Assembly: GCA_002189035.1 (NCBI GenBank)
Contig: NEEC01000016.1
Location: 62,001-126,000, forward strand
DNA from: Utricularia gibba
Taxonomy: Eukaryota; Streptophyta; Magnoliopsida; Lamiales; Lentibulariaceae
Direction: 5' to 3'
Length of the DNA: 64,000 nt
Made by a program: the position numbers and the translations under genes. Under the pieces are notes generated by a model. The model had not been told where the DNA came from, searched no databases, and saw only the letters and a program-made list of their open reading frames with translations. Of this stretch, positions 22,636-33,980 are shown piece after piece (within the stretch, counting starts at the first letter, position 1; each line of letters opens with the position of its first letter).

Positions 22636-25600
22636 AGCCGAGAATAATTTTCGCATAAAAACGAGCAAAGAGTCGCAACGTCCCCAATGGCTAGGCCATT
22701 TTGTGACACCATTCAAGGCTTATATAGGGCCATCCGTCGAGCTTCGAACTTTCCTCGGATGGGCGAACTCCCAACACGAAAAACGACCGTCTCGGAATGA
22801 GCTTCGAAACGGTATGCTGTGTGTCGCGTGACTCTAAACGGTTTGGACGATGTGGCGTCAATGGCGAAGGCTGCGCGAGGCCACCCCTTGGTGTAGGAAG
22901 TCCCGGGGCCCGAGCACACCCGTAGAAACGCATGAGAATGCCGCGAAATTCAAGATTTTGACATATATTAACGAATCACGCGTGTTTCGCAAGCCGAGAT
23001 TAATTTTCGCATAAAAACGAGCAAAGGAGTCGCAACGTCCCCAATGGCTAGGCCATTTTGTGACACCATTCAAGGCTTATATAGGGCCATCCGTCGAGCT
23101 TCGAACTTTCCTCGGATGGGCGAACTCCCAACACGAAAAACGATCGTCTCAGAATGAGCTTCGAAACGGTATGCTGTGTGTCGCGTGACTCTAAACGGTT
23201 TGGACGATGTGGCGTCAATGGCGAAGGCTGCGCGAGGCCACCCCTTGGTGTAGGAATTCCCAGGGCCCGAGCACACCCGGAGAAACGCATGAGAATGCCG
23301 CGAAATTCAAGATTTTGACATATATTAACGAATCACGCGTGTTTCGCAAGCCGAGATTAGTTTTCGCATAAAAACGAGCAAAGGAGTCGCAACGTCCCCA
23401 ATGGCTAGACCATTTTGACACCATTCAAGGCTAATATAGGCCATCCGTCGAGCTTCGAACTTTCTCGGATGGGCGAACTCCCAACACGAAAAACGATCGT
23501 CTCAGAATGAGCTTCGAAACGGTATGCTGTGTGTCGCGTGACTCTAAACGGTTTGGACGATGTGGCGTCAATGGCGAAGGCTGCGCGAGGCCACCCCTTA
23601 ATGTAGGAATCCCAGGGCCCGAGCACACTCGAGAAACGCATGAGAATGCCGCGAAATTCAAGATTTTGACATATATTAACGAATCACGCGTGTTTCGCAA
23701 GCCGAGAATAATTTTCGCATAAAAACGAGCAAACGAGTCCCAACGTCCCCAATGGCTAGGCCATTTTGTGACACCATTCAAGGCTTATATAGGGCCATCC
23801 GTCGAGCTTCGAACTTTCCTCGGATGGGCGAACTCCAACACGAAAAACGATCGTCTCAGAATGAGCTTCGAAACGGTATGCTGTGTCGCGTGACTCTAAA
23901 CGGTTTGGACGATGTGGCGTCAATGGCGAAGGCTGCGCGAGGCCACCCCTTAATGTAGGAATTCCCAGGGCCCGAGCACACGGAGAAACGCATGAGAATG
24001 CCGCGAAATTCAAGATTTTGACATATATTAACGAATCACGCGTGTTTCGCAAGCCGAGAATAATTTTTCGCATAAAAACGAGCAAAGAGTCGCAACGTCC
24101 CCAATGGCTAGGCCATTTTGTGACACCATTCAAGGCTTATATAGGGCCATCCGTCGAGCTTCGAACTTTCCTCGGATGGGCGAACCCAACACGAAAAACG
24201 ATCGTCTCAGAATGAGCTTCGAAACGGTATGCTGTGTGTCGCGTGACTCTAAACGGTTGGACGATGTGGCGTCAATGGCGAAGGCTGCGCGAGGCCACCC
24301 CTTGGTGTAGAATTCCCAGGGCCCGAGCACACTCGGAGAAACGCATGAGAATGCCGCGAAATTCAAGATTTTGACATATATTAACGAATCACGCGTGTTT
24401 CGCAAGCCGAGAAGTTTTCGCATAAAAACGAGCAAAGGAGTCGCAATGTCCCCAATGGCTAGACCATTTTGACACCATTGAAGGCTAATATAAGGCCATC
24501 CTTCGAGCTTCGAACTTTCCTCGGATGGGCAAGCTCCCAACACGAAAAACGACCGTCTCAGAATGAGCTTCGAAACGGTATGCTGTGTGTCGCGTGACTC
24601 TAAACGGTTTGGACGATGTGGCGTCAATGGCGAAGGCTGCGCGAGGCCACCCCTTAATGTAGGAATTCCCAGGGCCCGAGCACACTCGGAGAAACGCATG
24701 AGAATGCCGCGAAATTCAAGATTTTGACATATATTAACGAATCACGCGTGTTTCGCAATCCGAGAATAATTTTCGCATAAAAACGAGCAAAGGAGTCGCG
24801 ATGTCCCCAATGGCTAGATTTTGTGACACCATTCAAGGCTAATATAGGGCCATCCGTCGAGCTTCGAACTTTCCTCGGATGGGCGAACTCCCAACACGAA
24901 AAACGATCGTCTCAGAATGAGCTTCGAAACGGTATGCTGTGTGTCGCGTGACTCTAAACGGTTTGGAGATGTGGCGTCAATGGCGAAGGCTGCGCGAGGC
25001 CACCCCTTAATGTAGGAATTCCCAGGGCCCGAGCACACTCGGAGAAACGCATGAGAATGCCGCGAAATTCAAGATTTTGACATATATTAACGAATCACGC
25101 GTGTTTCGCAAGCCGAGAATTTTTTTCGCATAAAAACGAGCAAAGGAGTCGCAATGTCCCCAATGGCTAGACCATTTTGACACCATTCAAGGCTTATATA
25201 GGGCCATCCGTCGAGCTTCGAACTTTCCTCGGATGGGCGAACTCCCAACACGAAAAACGATCGTCTCAGAATGAGCTTCGAAACGGTATGCTGTGTGTCG
25301 CGTGACTCTAAACGGTTTGGACGATGTGGCGTCAATGGCGAAGGCTGCGCGAGGCCACCCCTTGTGTAGGAAGTCCCGGGGCCCGAGCACACCGTAGAAA
25401 CGCATGAGAATGCCGCGAAATTCAAGATTTTGACATATATTAACGAATCACGCGTGTTTCGCAAGCCGAGAACAATTTTCGCATAAAAACGAGCAAAGGA
25501 GTCGCAACGTCCCCAATGGCTAGGCCATTTTGTGACACCATTCAAGGCTTATATAGGGCCATCCTTCGAGCTTCGAACTTTCCTCGGATGGGCGATTCCA

Positions 25601-28600
25601 ACACGAAAAACGACGTCTCAGAATGAGCTTCGAAACGGTGCTGTGTGTCGCGTGACTCTAAACGGTTTGGAGTTGTGGCGTCAATGCGAAGGCTGCGCGA
25701 GGCCCCCCTTGGTGTAGGAATTCCCAGGGCCCGAGCACACTCGGAGAAACGCATGAGAATGCCGCGAAATTCAAGATTTTGACATATATTAACGAATCAC
25801 GCGTGTTTCGCAAGCCGAGAACAATTTTCGCATAAAAACGAGCAAACGAGTCCCGTCCCCAATGGCTAGGCCATTTTGTGACACCATTGAAGGCTTATAT
25901 AGGGCCATCCGTCGAGCTTCGAACTTTCCTCGGATGGGCAACTCCCAACACGAAAAACGACCGTCTCGGAATGAGCTTCGAAACGGTATGCTGTGTGTCG
26001 CGTGACTCTAAACGGTTTGGACGATGTGGCGTCAATGGCGAAGGCTGCGCGAGGCCACCCCTTAATGTAGGAATTCCCAGGGCCCGAGCACACTCGGAGA
26101 AACGCATGAGAATGCCGCGAAATTCAAGATTTTGACATATATTAACGAATCACGCGTGTTTCGCAAGCCGAGATTAATTTTCGCATAAAAACGAGCAAAG
26201 GAGTCGCAACGTCCCCAATGGCTAGACCATTTTGACACCATTGAAGGCTAATATAGGCCATCCTTCGAGCTTCGAACTTTCCTCGGATGGGCAAGCTCCA
26301 ACACGAAAAACGACCGTCTCGAATGAGCTTCGAAACGGTATGCTGTGTGTCGCGTGACTCTAAACGGTTTGGACGATGTGGCGTCAATGCGAAGGCTGCG
26401 CGAGGCCACCCCTTAATGTAGGAATTCCCAGGGCCCGAGCACACTCGGAGAAACGCATGAGAATGCCGCGAAATTCAAGATTTTGACATATATTAACGAA
26501 TCACGCGTGTTTCGCAATCCGAGATAATTTTCGCATAAAAACGAGCAAAGGAGTCGCGATGTCCCCAATGGCTAGACCATTTTGTGACACCATTGAAGGC
26601 TAATATAAGGCCATCCGTCGAGCTTCGAACTTTCCTCGGATGGGCGAACTCCCAACACGAAAAACGACGTCTCAGAATGAGCTTCGAAACGGTATGCTGT
26701 GTGTCGCGTGACTCTAAACGGTTTGGACGATGTGGCGTCAATGGCGAAGGCTGCGCGAGGCCACCCCTTAATGTAGGAATCCCAGGGCCCGAGCACACCC
26801 GTAGAAACGCATGAGAATGCCGCGAAATTCAAGATTTTGACATATATTAACGAATCACGCGTGTTTCGCAAGCCGAGAATAATTTTCGCATAAAACGAGC
26901 AAAGGAGTCGCAACGTCCCCAATGGCTAGACCATTTTGTGACACCATTGAAGGCTAATATAAGGCCATCCTCGAGCTTCGAACTTTCCTCGGATGGGCGA
27001 ACTCCCAACACGAAAAACGACCGTCTCGGAATGAGCTTCGAAACGGTATGCTGTGTGTCGCGTGACTCTAAACGGTTTGGACGATGTGGCGTCAATGGCG
27101 AAGGCTGCGCGAGCCACCCCTTGGTGTAGGAATCCCAGGGCCCGAGCACACTCGAGAAACGCATGAGAATGCCGCGAAATTCAAGATTTTGACATATATT
27201 AACGAATCACGCGTGTTTCGCAAGCCGAGAAAATTTTCGCATAAAAACGAGCAAAGGAGTCGCAACGTCCCCAATGGCTAGACCATTTTGTGACACCATT
27301 CAAGGCTTATATAGGGCCATCCGTCGAGCTTCGAACTTTCCTCGGATGGGCGAACTCCCAACACGAAAAACGATCGTCTCAGAATGAGCTTCGAAACGGT
27401 ATGCTGTGTGTCGCGTGACTCTAAACGGTTTGGACGATGTGGCGTCAATGGCGAAGGCTGCGCGAGGCCACCCCTTGGTGTAGGAATCCCAGGGCCCGAG
27501 CACACTCGGAGAAACGCATGAGAATGCCGCGAAATTCAAGATTTTGACATATATTAACGAATCACGCGTGTTTCGCAAGCCGAGAACAATTTTCGCATAA
27601 AAACGAGCAAAGGAGTCGCAACGTCCCCAATGGCTAGGCCATTTTGTGACACCATTCAAGGCTTATATAGGGCCATCCGTCGAGCTTCGAACTTTCCTCG
27701 GATGGGCGAACTCCCAACACGAAAAACGACGTCTCGAATGAGCTTCGAAACGGTATGCTGTGTGTCGCGTGACTCTAAACGGTTTGGACGATGTGGCGTC
27801 AATGGCGAAGGCTGCGCGAGGCCACCCCTTGGTGTAGGAATTCCCAGGGCCCGAGCACACGGAGAAACGCATGAGAATGCCGCGAAATTCAAGATTTTGA
27901 CATATATTAACGAATCACGCGTGTTTCGCAAGCCGAGAATAATTTCGCATAAAAACGAGCAAACGAGTCCCAACGTCCCCAATGGCTAGGCCATTTTGTG
28001 ACACCATTGAAGGCTTATATAGGGCCATCCGTCGAGCTTCGAACTTTCCTCGGATGGGCGAGCTCCCAACACGAAAAACGACCGTCTCAGAATGAGCTTC
28101 GAAACGGTATGCTGTGTGTCGCGTGACTCTAAACGGTTTGGACGATGTGGCGTCAATGGCGAAGGCTGCGCGAGGCCACCCCTTGGTGTAGGAATCCCGG
28201 GCCCGAGCACACTCGTAGAAACGCATGAGAATGCCGCGAAATTCAAGATTTTGACATATATTAACGAATCACGCGTGTTTCGCAAGCCGAGAACAATTTT
28301 CGCATAAAAACGAGCAAAGGAGTCGCAACGTCCCCAATGGCTAGGCCATTTTGTGACACCATTGAAGGCTTATATAGGGCCATCCGTCGAGCTTCGAACT
28401 TTCCTCGGATGGGAACTCCCAACACGAAAAACGACCGTCTCGAATGAGCTTCGAAACGGTATGCTGTGTGTCGCGTGACTCTAAACGGTTTGGACGATGT
28501 GGCGTCAATGGCGAAGGCTGCGCGAGGCCACCCCTTGGTGTAGGAATCCCAGGGCCCGAGCACACCCGTAGAAACGCATGAGAATGCCGCGAAATTCAAG

Positions 28601-28683
28601 ATTTTGACATATTTAACGAATCACGCGTGTTTCGCAAGCCGAGAACAATTTTCGCATAAAAACGAGCAAAGGAGTCGCAACGT

Positions 28684-30094
28684 CCCCAATGGCTAGACCA
28701 TTTTGTGACACCATTGAAGGCTAATATAGGCCATCCTTCGAGCTTCGAACTTTCCTCGGATGGGCGAACTCCAACACGAAAAACGACCGTCTCAGAATGA
28801 GCTTCGAAACGGTTGCTGTGTGTCGCGTGACTCTAAACGGTTTGGACGATGTGGCGTCAATTGCGAAGGCTGCGCGAGGCCACCCCTTAATGTAGGAATT
28901 CCCAGGGCCCGAGCACACCGGAGAAACGCATGAGAATGCCGCGAAATTCAAGATTTTGACATATATTAACGAATCACGCGTGTTTCGCAAGCCGAGAATA
29001 ATTTTCGCATAAAAACGAGCAAAGGAGTCGCAACGTCCCCAATGGCTAGACCATTTTGTGACACCATTCAAGGCTTATATAGGGCCATCCGTCGAGCTTC
29101 GAACTTTCCTCGGATGGGCGAGCTCCCAACACGAAAAACGACCGTCTCGGAATGAGCTTCGAAACGGTATGCTGTGTGTCGCGTGACTCTAAACGGTTTG
29201 GACGATGTGGCGTCAATGGCGAAGGCTGCGCGAGGCCACCCCTTGGTGTAGGAAGTCCCGGGCCCGAGCACACCCGTAGAAACGCATGAGAATGCCGCGA
29301 AATTCAAGATTTTGACATATATTAACGAATCACGCGTTTCGCAAGCCGAGAACAATTTTCGCATAAAAACGAGCAAAGGAGTCGCAACGTCCCCAATGGC
29401 TAGACCATTTTGTGACACCATTGAAGGCTAATATAAGGCCATCCTTCGAGCTTCGAACTTTCCTCGGATGGGCGAATCCAACACGAAAAACGACCGTCTC
29501 AGAATGAGCTTCGAAACGGTTGCTGTGTGTCGCGTGACTCTAAACGGTTTGGACGATGTGGCGTCAATGGCGAAGGCTGCGCGAGGCCACCCCTTAATGT
29601 AGGAATTCCCAGGGCCCGAGCACACTCGGAGAAACGCATGAGAATGCCGCGAAATTCAAGATTTTGACATATATTAACGAATCACGCGTGTTTCGCAAGC
29701 CGAGAATAATTTTCGCATAAAAACGAGCAAAGGAGTCGCAACGTCCCCAATGGCTAGACCATTTTGTGACACCATTGAAGGCTAATATAGGCCATCCTTC
29801 GAGCTTCGAACTTTCCTCGGATGGGCAACTCCCAACACGAAAAACGACCGTCTCGGAATGAGCTTCGAAACGGTATGCTGTGTGTCGCGTGACTCTAAAC
29901 GGTTTGGACGATGTGGCGTCAATGGCGAAGGCTGCGCGAGGCCACCCCTTGGTGTAGGAATCCCAGGCCCGAGCACACTAGAAACGCATGAGAATGCCGC
30001 GAAATTCAAGATTTTGACATATATTAACGAATCACGCGTGTTTCGCAAGCCGAGAACAATTTTCGCATAAAAACGAGCAAACGAGTCGCAACGT
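28684..30094 (+). repeat. Local two-monomer alternation (~707-bp period)
   Basis: Units 28684 and 29391 share attGaagg, atccTtcgag, AATG in linker 2, gaataatttt and the rare one-base loss giving ACGGTTGCTGTG (at about 28810 and 29517). Units 29037 and 29745 share ctcGg, GGTG and gaacaatttt. The spacing of 707 bp is twice the monomer. A second pair, 34992 and 35696, shares the rare linker end CACCCATAG at 704 bp. Confidence 0.6.
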
Positions 30095-33000
30095 CCCCAA
30101 TGGCTAGGCCATTTTGTGACACCATTCAAGGCTTATATAGGGCCATCCGTCGAGCTTCGAACTTTCCTCGGATGGGCGAACTCCCAACACGAAAAACGAT
30201 CGTCTCAGAATGAGCTTCGAAACGGTATGCTGTGTGTCGCGTGACTCTAAACGGTTTGGACGATGTGGCGTCAATGGCGAAGGCTGCGCGAGGCCACCCC
30301 TTAATGTAGGAATTCCCAGGGCCCGAGCACACTCGGAGAAACGCATGAGAATGCCGCGAAATTCAAGATTTTGACATATATTAACGAATCACGCGTGTTT
30401 CGCAATCCGAGAATAATTTTCGCATAAAAACGAGCAAAGGAGTCGCATGTCCCCAATGGCTAGGCCATTTTGACACCATTGAAGGCTAATATAGGCCATC
30501 CTTCGAGCTTCGAACTTTCCTCGGATGGGCAACTCCAACACGAAAAACGACCGTCTCAGAATGAGCTTCGAAACGGTATGCTGTTGTGCGCGTGACTCTA
30601 AACGGTTTGGACGATGTGGCGTCAATGGCGAAGGCTGCGCGAGGCCACCCCTTAATGTAGGAATTCCCAGGGCCCGAGCACACTCGGAGAAACGCATGAG
30701 AATGCCGCGAAATTCAAGATTTTGACATATATTAACGAATCACGCGTGTTTCGCAATCCGAGAATAATTTTCGCATAAAAACGAGCAAAGGAGTCGCGAT
30801 GTCCCCAATGGCTAGACCATTTTGTGACACCATTCAAGGCTAATATAAGGCCATCCTTCGAGCTTCGAACTTTCCTCGGATGGGCAAGCTCCCAACACGA
30901 AAAACGATCGTCTCAGAATGAGCTTCGAAACGGTATGCTGTGTGTCGCGTGACTCTAAACGGTTTGGACGATGTGGCGTCAATGGCGAAGGCTGCGCGAG
31001 GCCACCCCCTGTAGGAATCCCAGGGCCCGAGCACACTAGAAACGCATGAGAATGCCGCGAAATTCAAGATTTTGACATATATTAACGAATCACGCGTGTT
31101 TCGCAAGCCGATTTTCGCATAAAAACGAGCAAAGGAGTCGCAACGTCCCCAATGGCTAGACCATTTTGTGACACCATTCAAGGCTAATATAGGCCATCCT
31201 TCGAGCTTCGAACTTTCCTCGGATGGGCGAACTCCAACACGAAAAACGATCGTCTCAGAATGAGCTTCGAAACGGTATGCTGTGTGTCGCGTGACTCTAA
31301 ACGGTTTGGACGATGTGGCGTCAATGGCGAAGGCTGCGCGAGGCCACCCCTTGGTGTAGGAATCCCGGGGCCCGAGCACACCCGTAGAAACGCATGAGAA
31401 TGCCGCGAAATTCAAGATTTTGACATATATTAACGAATCACGCGTGTTTCGCAAGCCGAGAAAATTTTCGCATAAAAACGAGCAAAGGAGTCGCATGTCC
31501 CCAATGGCTAGACCATTTTGACACCATTGAAGGCTAATATAGGCCATCCTTCGAGCTTCGAACTTTCCTCGGATGGGCAAGCTCCCAACACGAAAAACGA
31601 CCGTCTCGGAATGAGCTTCGAAACGGTATGCTGTGTGTCGCGTGACTCTAAACGGTTTGGACGATGTGGCGTCAATGGCGAAGGCTGCGCGAGGCCACCC
31701 CTTAATGTAGGAATTCCCAGGGCCCGAGCACACTCGGAGAAACGCATGAGAATGCCGCGAAATTCAAGATTTTGACATATATTAACGAATCACGCGTGTT
31801 TCGCAAGCCGAGAACAATTTTCGCATAAAAAACGAGCAAAGAGTCCAACGTCCCCAATGGCTAGGCCATTTTGTGACACCATTCAAGGCTTATATAGGCC
31901 ATCCTCGAGCTTCGAACTTTCCTCGGATGGGCGAACTCCAACACAAAAAAACGATCGTCTCAGAATGAGCTTCGAAACGGTATGCTGTGTGTCGCGTGAC
32001 TCTAAACGGTTTGGACGATGTGGCGTCAATGCGAAGGCTGCGCGAGGCCACCCCTTAATGTAGGAATTCCCAGGGCCCGAGCACACTCGGAGAAACGCAT
32101 GAGAATGCCGCGAAATTCAGATTTTGACATATATTAACGAATCACGCGTGTTTCGCAAGCCGAGATTAGTTTTCGCATAAAAACGAGCAAAGAGTCGCAA
32201 CGTCCCCAATGGCTAGGCCATTTTGTGACACCATTCAAGGCTTATATAGGGCCATCCGTCGAGCTTCGAACTTTCCTCGGATGGGCGATTTCCCAACACG
32301 AAAAACGATCGTCTCAGAATGAGCTTCGAAACGGTATGCTGTGTGTCGCGTGACTCTAAACGGTTTGGACGATGTGGCGTCAATGGCGAAGGCTGCGCGA
32401 GGCCACCCCTTGGTGTAGGAATTCCCAGGGCCCGAGCACACTAGAAACGCATGAGAATGCCGCGAAATTCAAGATTTTGACATATATTAACGAATCACGC
32501 GTGTTTCGCAAGCCGAGATTAGTTTTCGCATAAAAACGAGCAAAGGAGTCGCAATGTCCCCAATGGCTAGACCATTTTGAAACCATTGAAGGCTAATATA
32601 AGGCCATCCTCGAGCTTCGAACTTTCCTCGGATGGGCAACTCCCAACACGAAAAACGACCGTCTCAGAATGAGCTTCGAAACGGTATGCTGTGTGTCGCG
32701 TGACTCTAAACGGTTTGGACGATGTGGCGTCAATGGCGAAGGCTGCGCGAGGCCACCCCTTGTGTAGGAATTCCCAGGGCCCGAGCACACCGGAAAAACG
32801 CATGAGAATGCCGCGAAATTCAAGATTTTGACATATATTAACGAATCACGCGTGTTTCGCAAGCCGAGATAGTTTTCGCATAAAAACGAGCAAAGAGTCG
32901 CAACGTCCCAATGGCTAGGCCATTTGTGACACCATTCAAGGCTTATATAGGGCCATCCTTCGAGCTTCGAACTTTCCTCGGATGGGCGATTTCCCAACAC

Positions 33001-33260
33001 GAAAAACGATCGTCTCAGAATGAGCTTCGAAACGGTATGCTGTGTGTCGCGTGACTCTAAACGGTTGGACGATGTGGCGTCAATGGCGAAGGCTGCGCGA
33101 GGCCACCCCTTGGTGTAGGAATTCCCAGGGCCCGAGCACACTCGGAGAAACGCATGAGAATGCCGCGAAATTCAAGATTTTGACATATATTAACGAATCA
33201 CGCGTGTTTCGCAAGCCGAGATTAGTTTTCGCATAAAAACGAGCAAAGGAGTCGCAATGT

Positions 33261-33613
33261 CCCCAATGGCTAGACCATTTCTGAAACCATTGAAGGCTAA
33301 TATAGGCCATCCTTCGAGCTTCGAACTTTCCTCGGATGGGCAAGCTCCCAACACGAAAAAAGACCGTCTCAGAATGAGCTTCGAAACGAAATGCTTTGTG
33401 CCACGTGACTCTAAACGGTTTGGAAGTTGTGGCGTCAATTGCGAAGGCTGCGCGAGGCCACCCTTAATGTAGGAATTCCCAGGCCCGAGCACACTCGGAG
33501 AAACGCATGAGAATGCCGCGAAATTCAAGATTTTGACATATATTAACGAATCACGCGTGTTTCGCAATCCGAGAATAATTTTCGCATAAAAACGAGCAAA
33601 GGAGTCGCGATGT
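33261..33613 (+). repeat. Diverged monomer subtype (E) with linked block A changes
   Basis: Block A here reads GAAACGAAATGCTTTGTGCC, then CACGTGACTC, GGAAGTTGTGG and GTCAATTGCG, with a start of CTGAAACCATTGAAGG. The unit at 15641 has a matching set (GAAACGAAATTTTGTGCACG, GGAGTTGTGG, GTCAATTGCG). Partial sets occur at 11904, 12939, 25511 and 37106. The co-occurrence marks an older, separate lineage of monomers, interspersed singly among the common type. Confidence 0.65.
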
Positions 33614-33940
33614 CCCCAATGGCTAGACCATTTTGGGACACTATTGAAGGCTAATATAAGGCCATCCGTCGAGCTTCGAACTTTCCTCGGATGGGCGAAC
33701 TCCCAACACGAAAACGACCGTCTCGGAATGAGCTTCGAAACGGTATGCTGTGTGTCGCGTGACTCTAAACGGTTTGGACGATGTGGCGTCAATGGCGAAG
33801 GCTGCGCGAGGCCCCCTTAATGTAGGAATTCCCAGGGCCCGAGCACACTCGGAGAAACGCATGAGAATGCCGCGAAATTCAAGATTTTGACATATATTAA
33901 CGAATCACGCGTGTTTCGCAAGCGAGAACAATTTTCGCAT

Positions 33941-33980
33941 AAAAACGAGCAAAAACGAGCCCGGGGTTGGGTGGGCGGCC
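33941..33980 (+). other. 10-bp duplication plus a 20-bp G-rich non-satellite insert replacing a unit start
   Basis: AAAAACGAGC occurs twice in tandem (33941-33950 and 33951-33960). Then 33961-33980 reads CCGGGGTTGGGTGGGCGGCC, which resembles no part of the monomer. The unit resumes at CATTCGAGCTTCGAAC. The usual start of the monomer (anchor word, GTGACACCATT and TATATA region, about 60 bp) is missing. The G runs of 4, 3, 3 and 2 with one- or two-base spacers are close to, but short of, a classical four-run G-quadruplex. Confidence 0.85.

Larger units (their letters stand above)
22327..22681 (+). repeat. Representative monomer (355 bp) with internal anatomy
   Basis: A typical copy, used here as the reference map. 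In order: anchor CCCCAATGGCTAG; GTGACACCATT(C/G)AAGG; a TATATA word at 22366-22371; the inverted pair CCATCCG/CGGATGG at 22375-22381 and 22401-22407; variable linker 1 at 22408-22417; ACACGAAAAACGA(T/C)CGTCTC; invariant block A at 22442-22533; variable linker 2 at about 22534-22567; invariant block B at 22568-22635; variable linker 3 at about 22636-22650; then CGCATAAAAACGAG and AGTCGCAACGT into the next unit. Positions that recurrently take two states across the array include ctaG/Acc, attC/Gaagg, gcttatatagg/gctaatataagg, atccG/Ttcgag, gaT/Ccg, ctcA/Gg, AATG/GGTG, aaT/Gtccc, cactcggag/cacccgtag, caaT/Gccg and aaagGag/aaaCgag. Confidence 0.95.
10492..33940 (+). repeat. Central regular block of the satellite array
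   Basis: Unit starts: 10492, 10848, 11201, 11552, 11904, 12251, 12601, 12939, 13289, 13645, 14000, 14353, 14708, 15060, 15641, 15992, 16349, 16697, 17036, 17388, 17734, 18083, 18438, 18790, 19144, 19497, 19851, 20207, 20562, 20917, 21266, 21619, 21972, 22327, 22682, 23039, 23396, 23747, 24099, 24450, 24805, 25158, 25511, 25857, 26213, 26563, 26917, 27269, 27625, 27977, 28332, 28684, 29037, 29391, 29745, 30095, 30451, 30803, 31147, 31499, 31852, 32204, 32558, ~32906, 33261, 33614. Apart from 15060-15641, all spacings are 338-357 bp. Subtypes are intermixed without a clear long-range higher-order period, though a two-unit alternation is visible at 28684-30094. Small differences are mostly 1-3 base deletions in the three linkers plus recurrent two-state substitutions. 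Confidence 0.95.

Noticed and set aside
22650-22665. CENP-B-box-like word (TTCGCATAAAAACGAG)
   Set aside because: The box as I recall it is NTTCGNNNNANNCGGGN. Here the CG follows one base too late and the last part is CGAG, not CGGG, so both spacing and sequence fail.
30840-31733. Longest open frame, 297 codons on the - strand
   Set aside because: It spans about 2.5 monomers and consists of the same peptide segments found antisense in every unit. It stays open only because monomer lengths here happen to keep the frame. There is no start context, domain or codon bias, and typical units (353 bp, not a multiple of three) break it.
33961-33980. Classical G-quadruplex
   Set aside because: The four G runs have lengths 4, 3, 3 and 2. 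The last is too short for the standard three-tetrad motif, so at most a two-tetrad form is possible.
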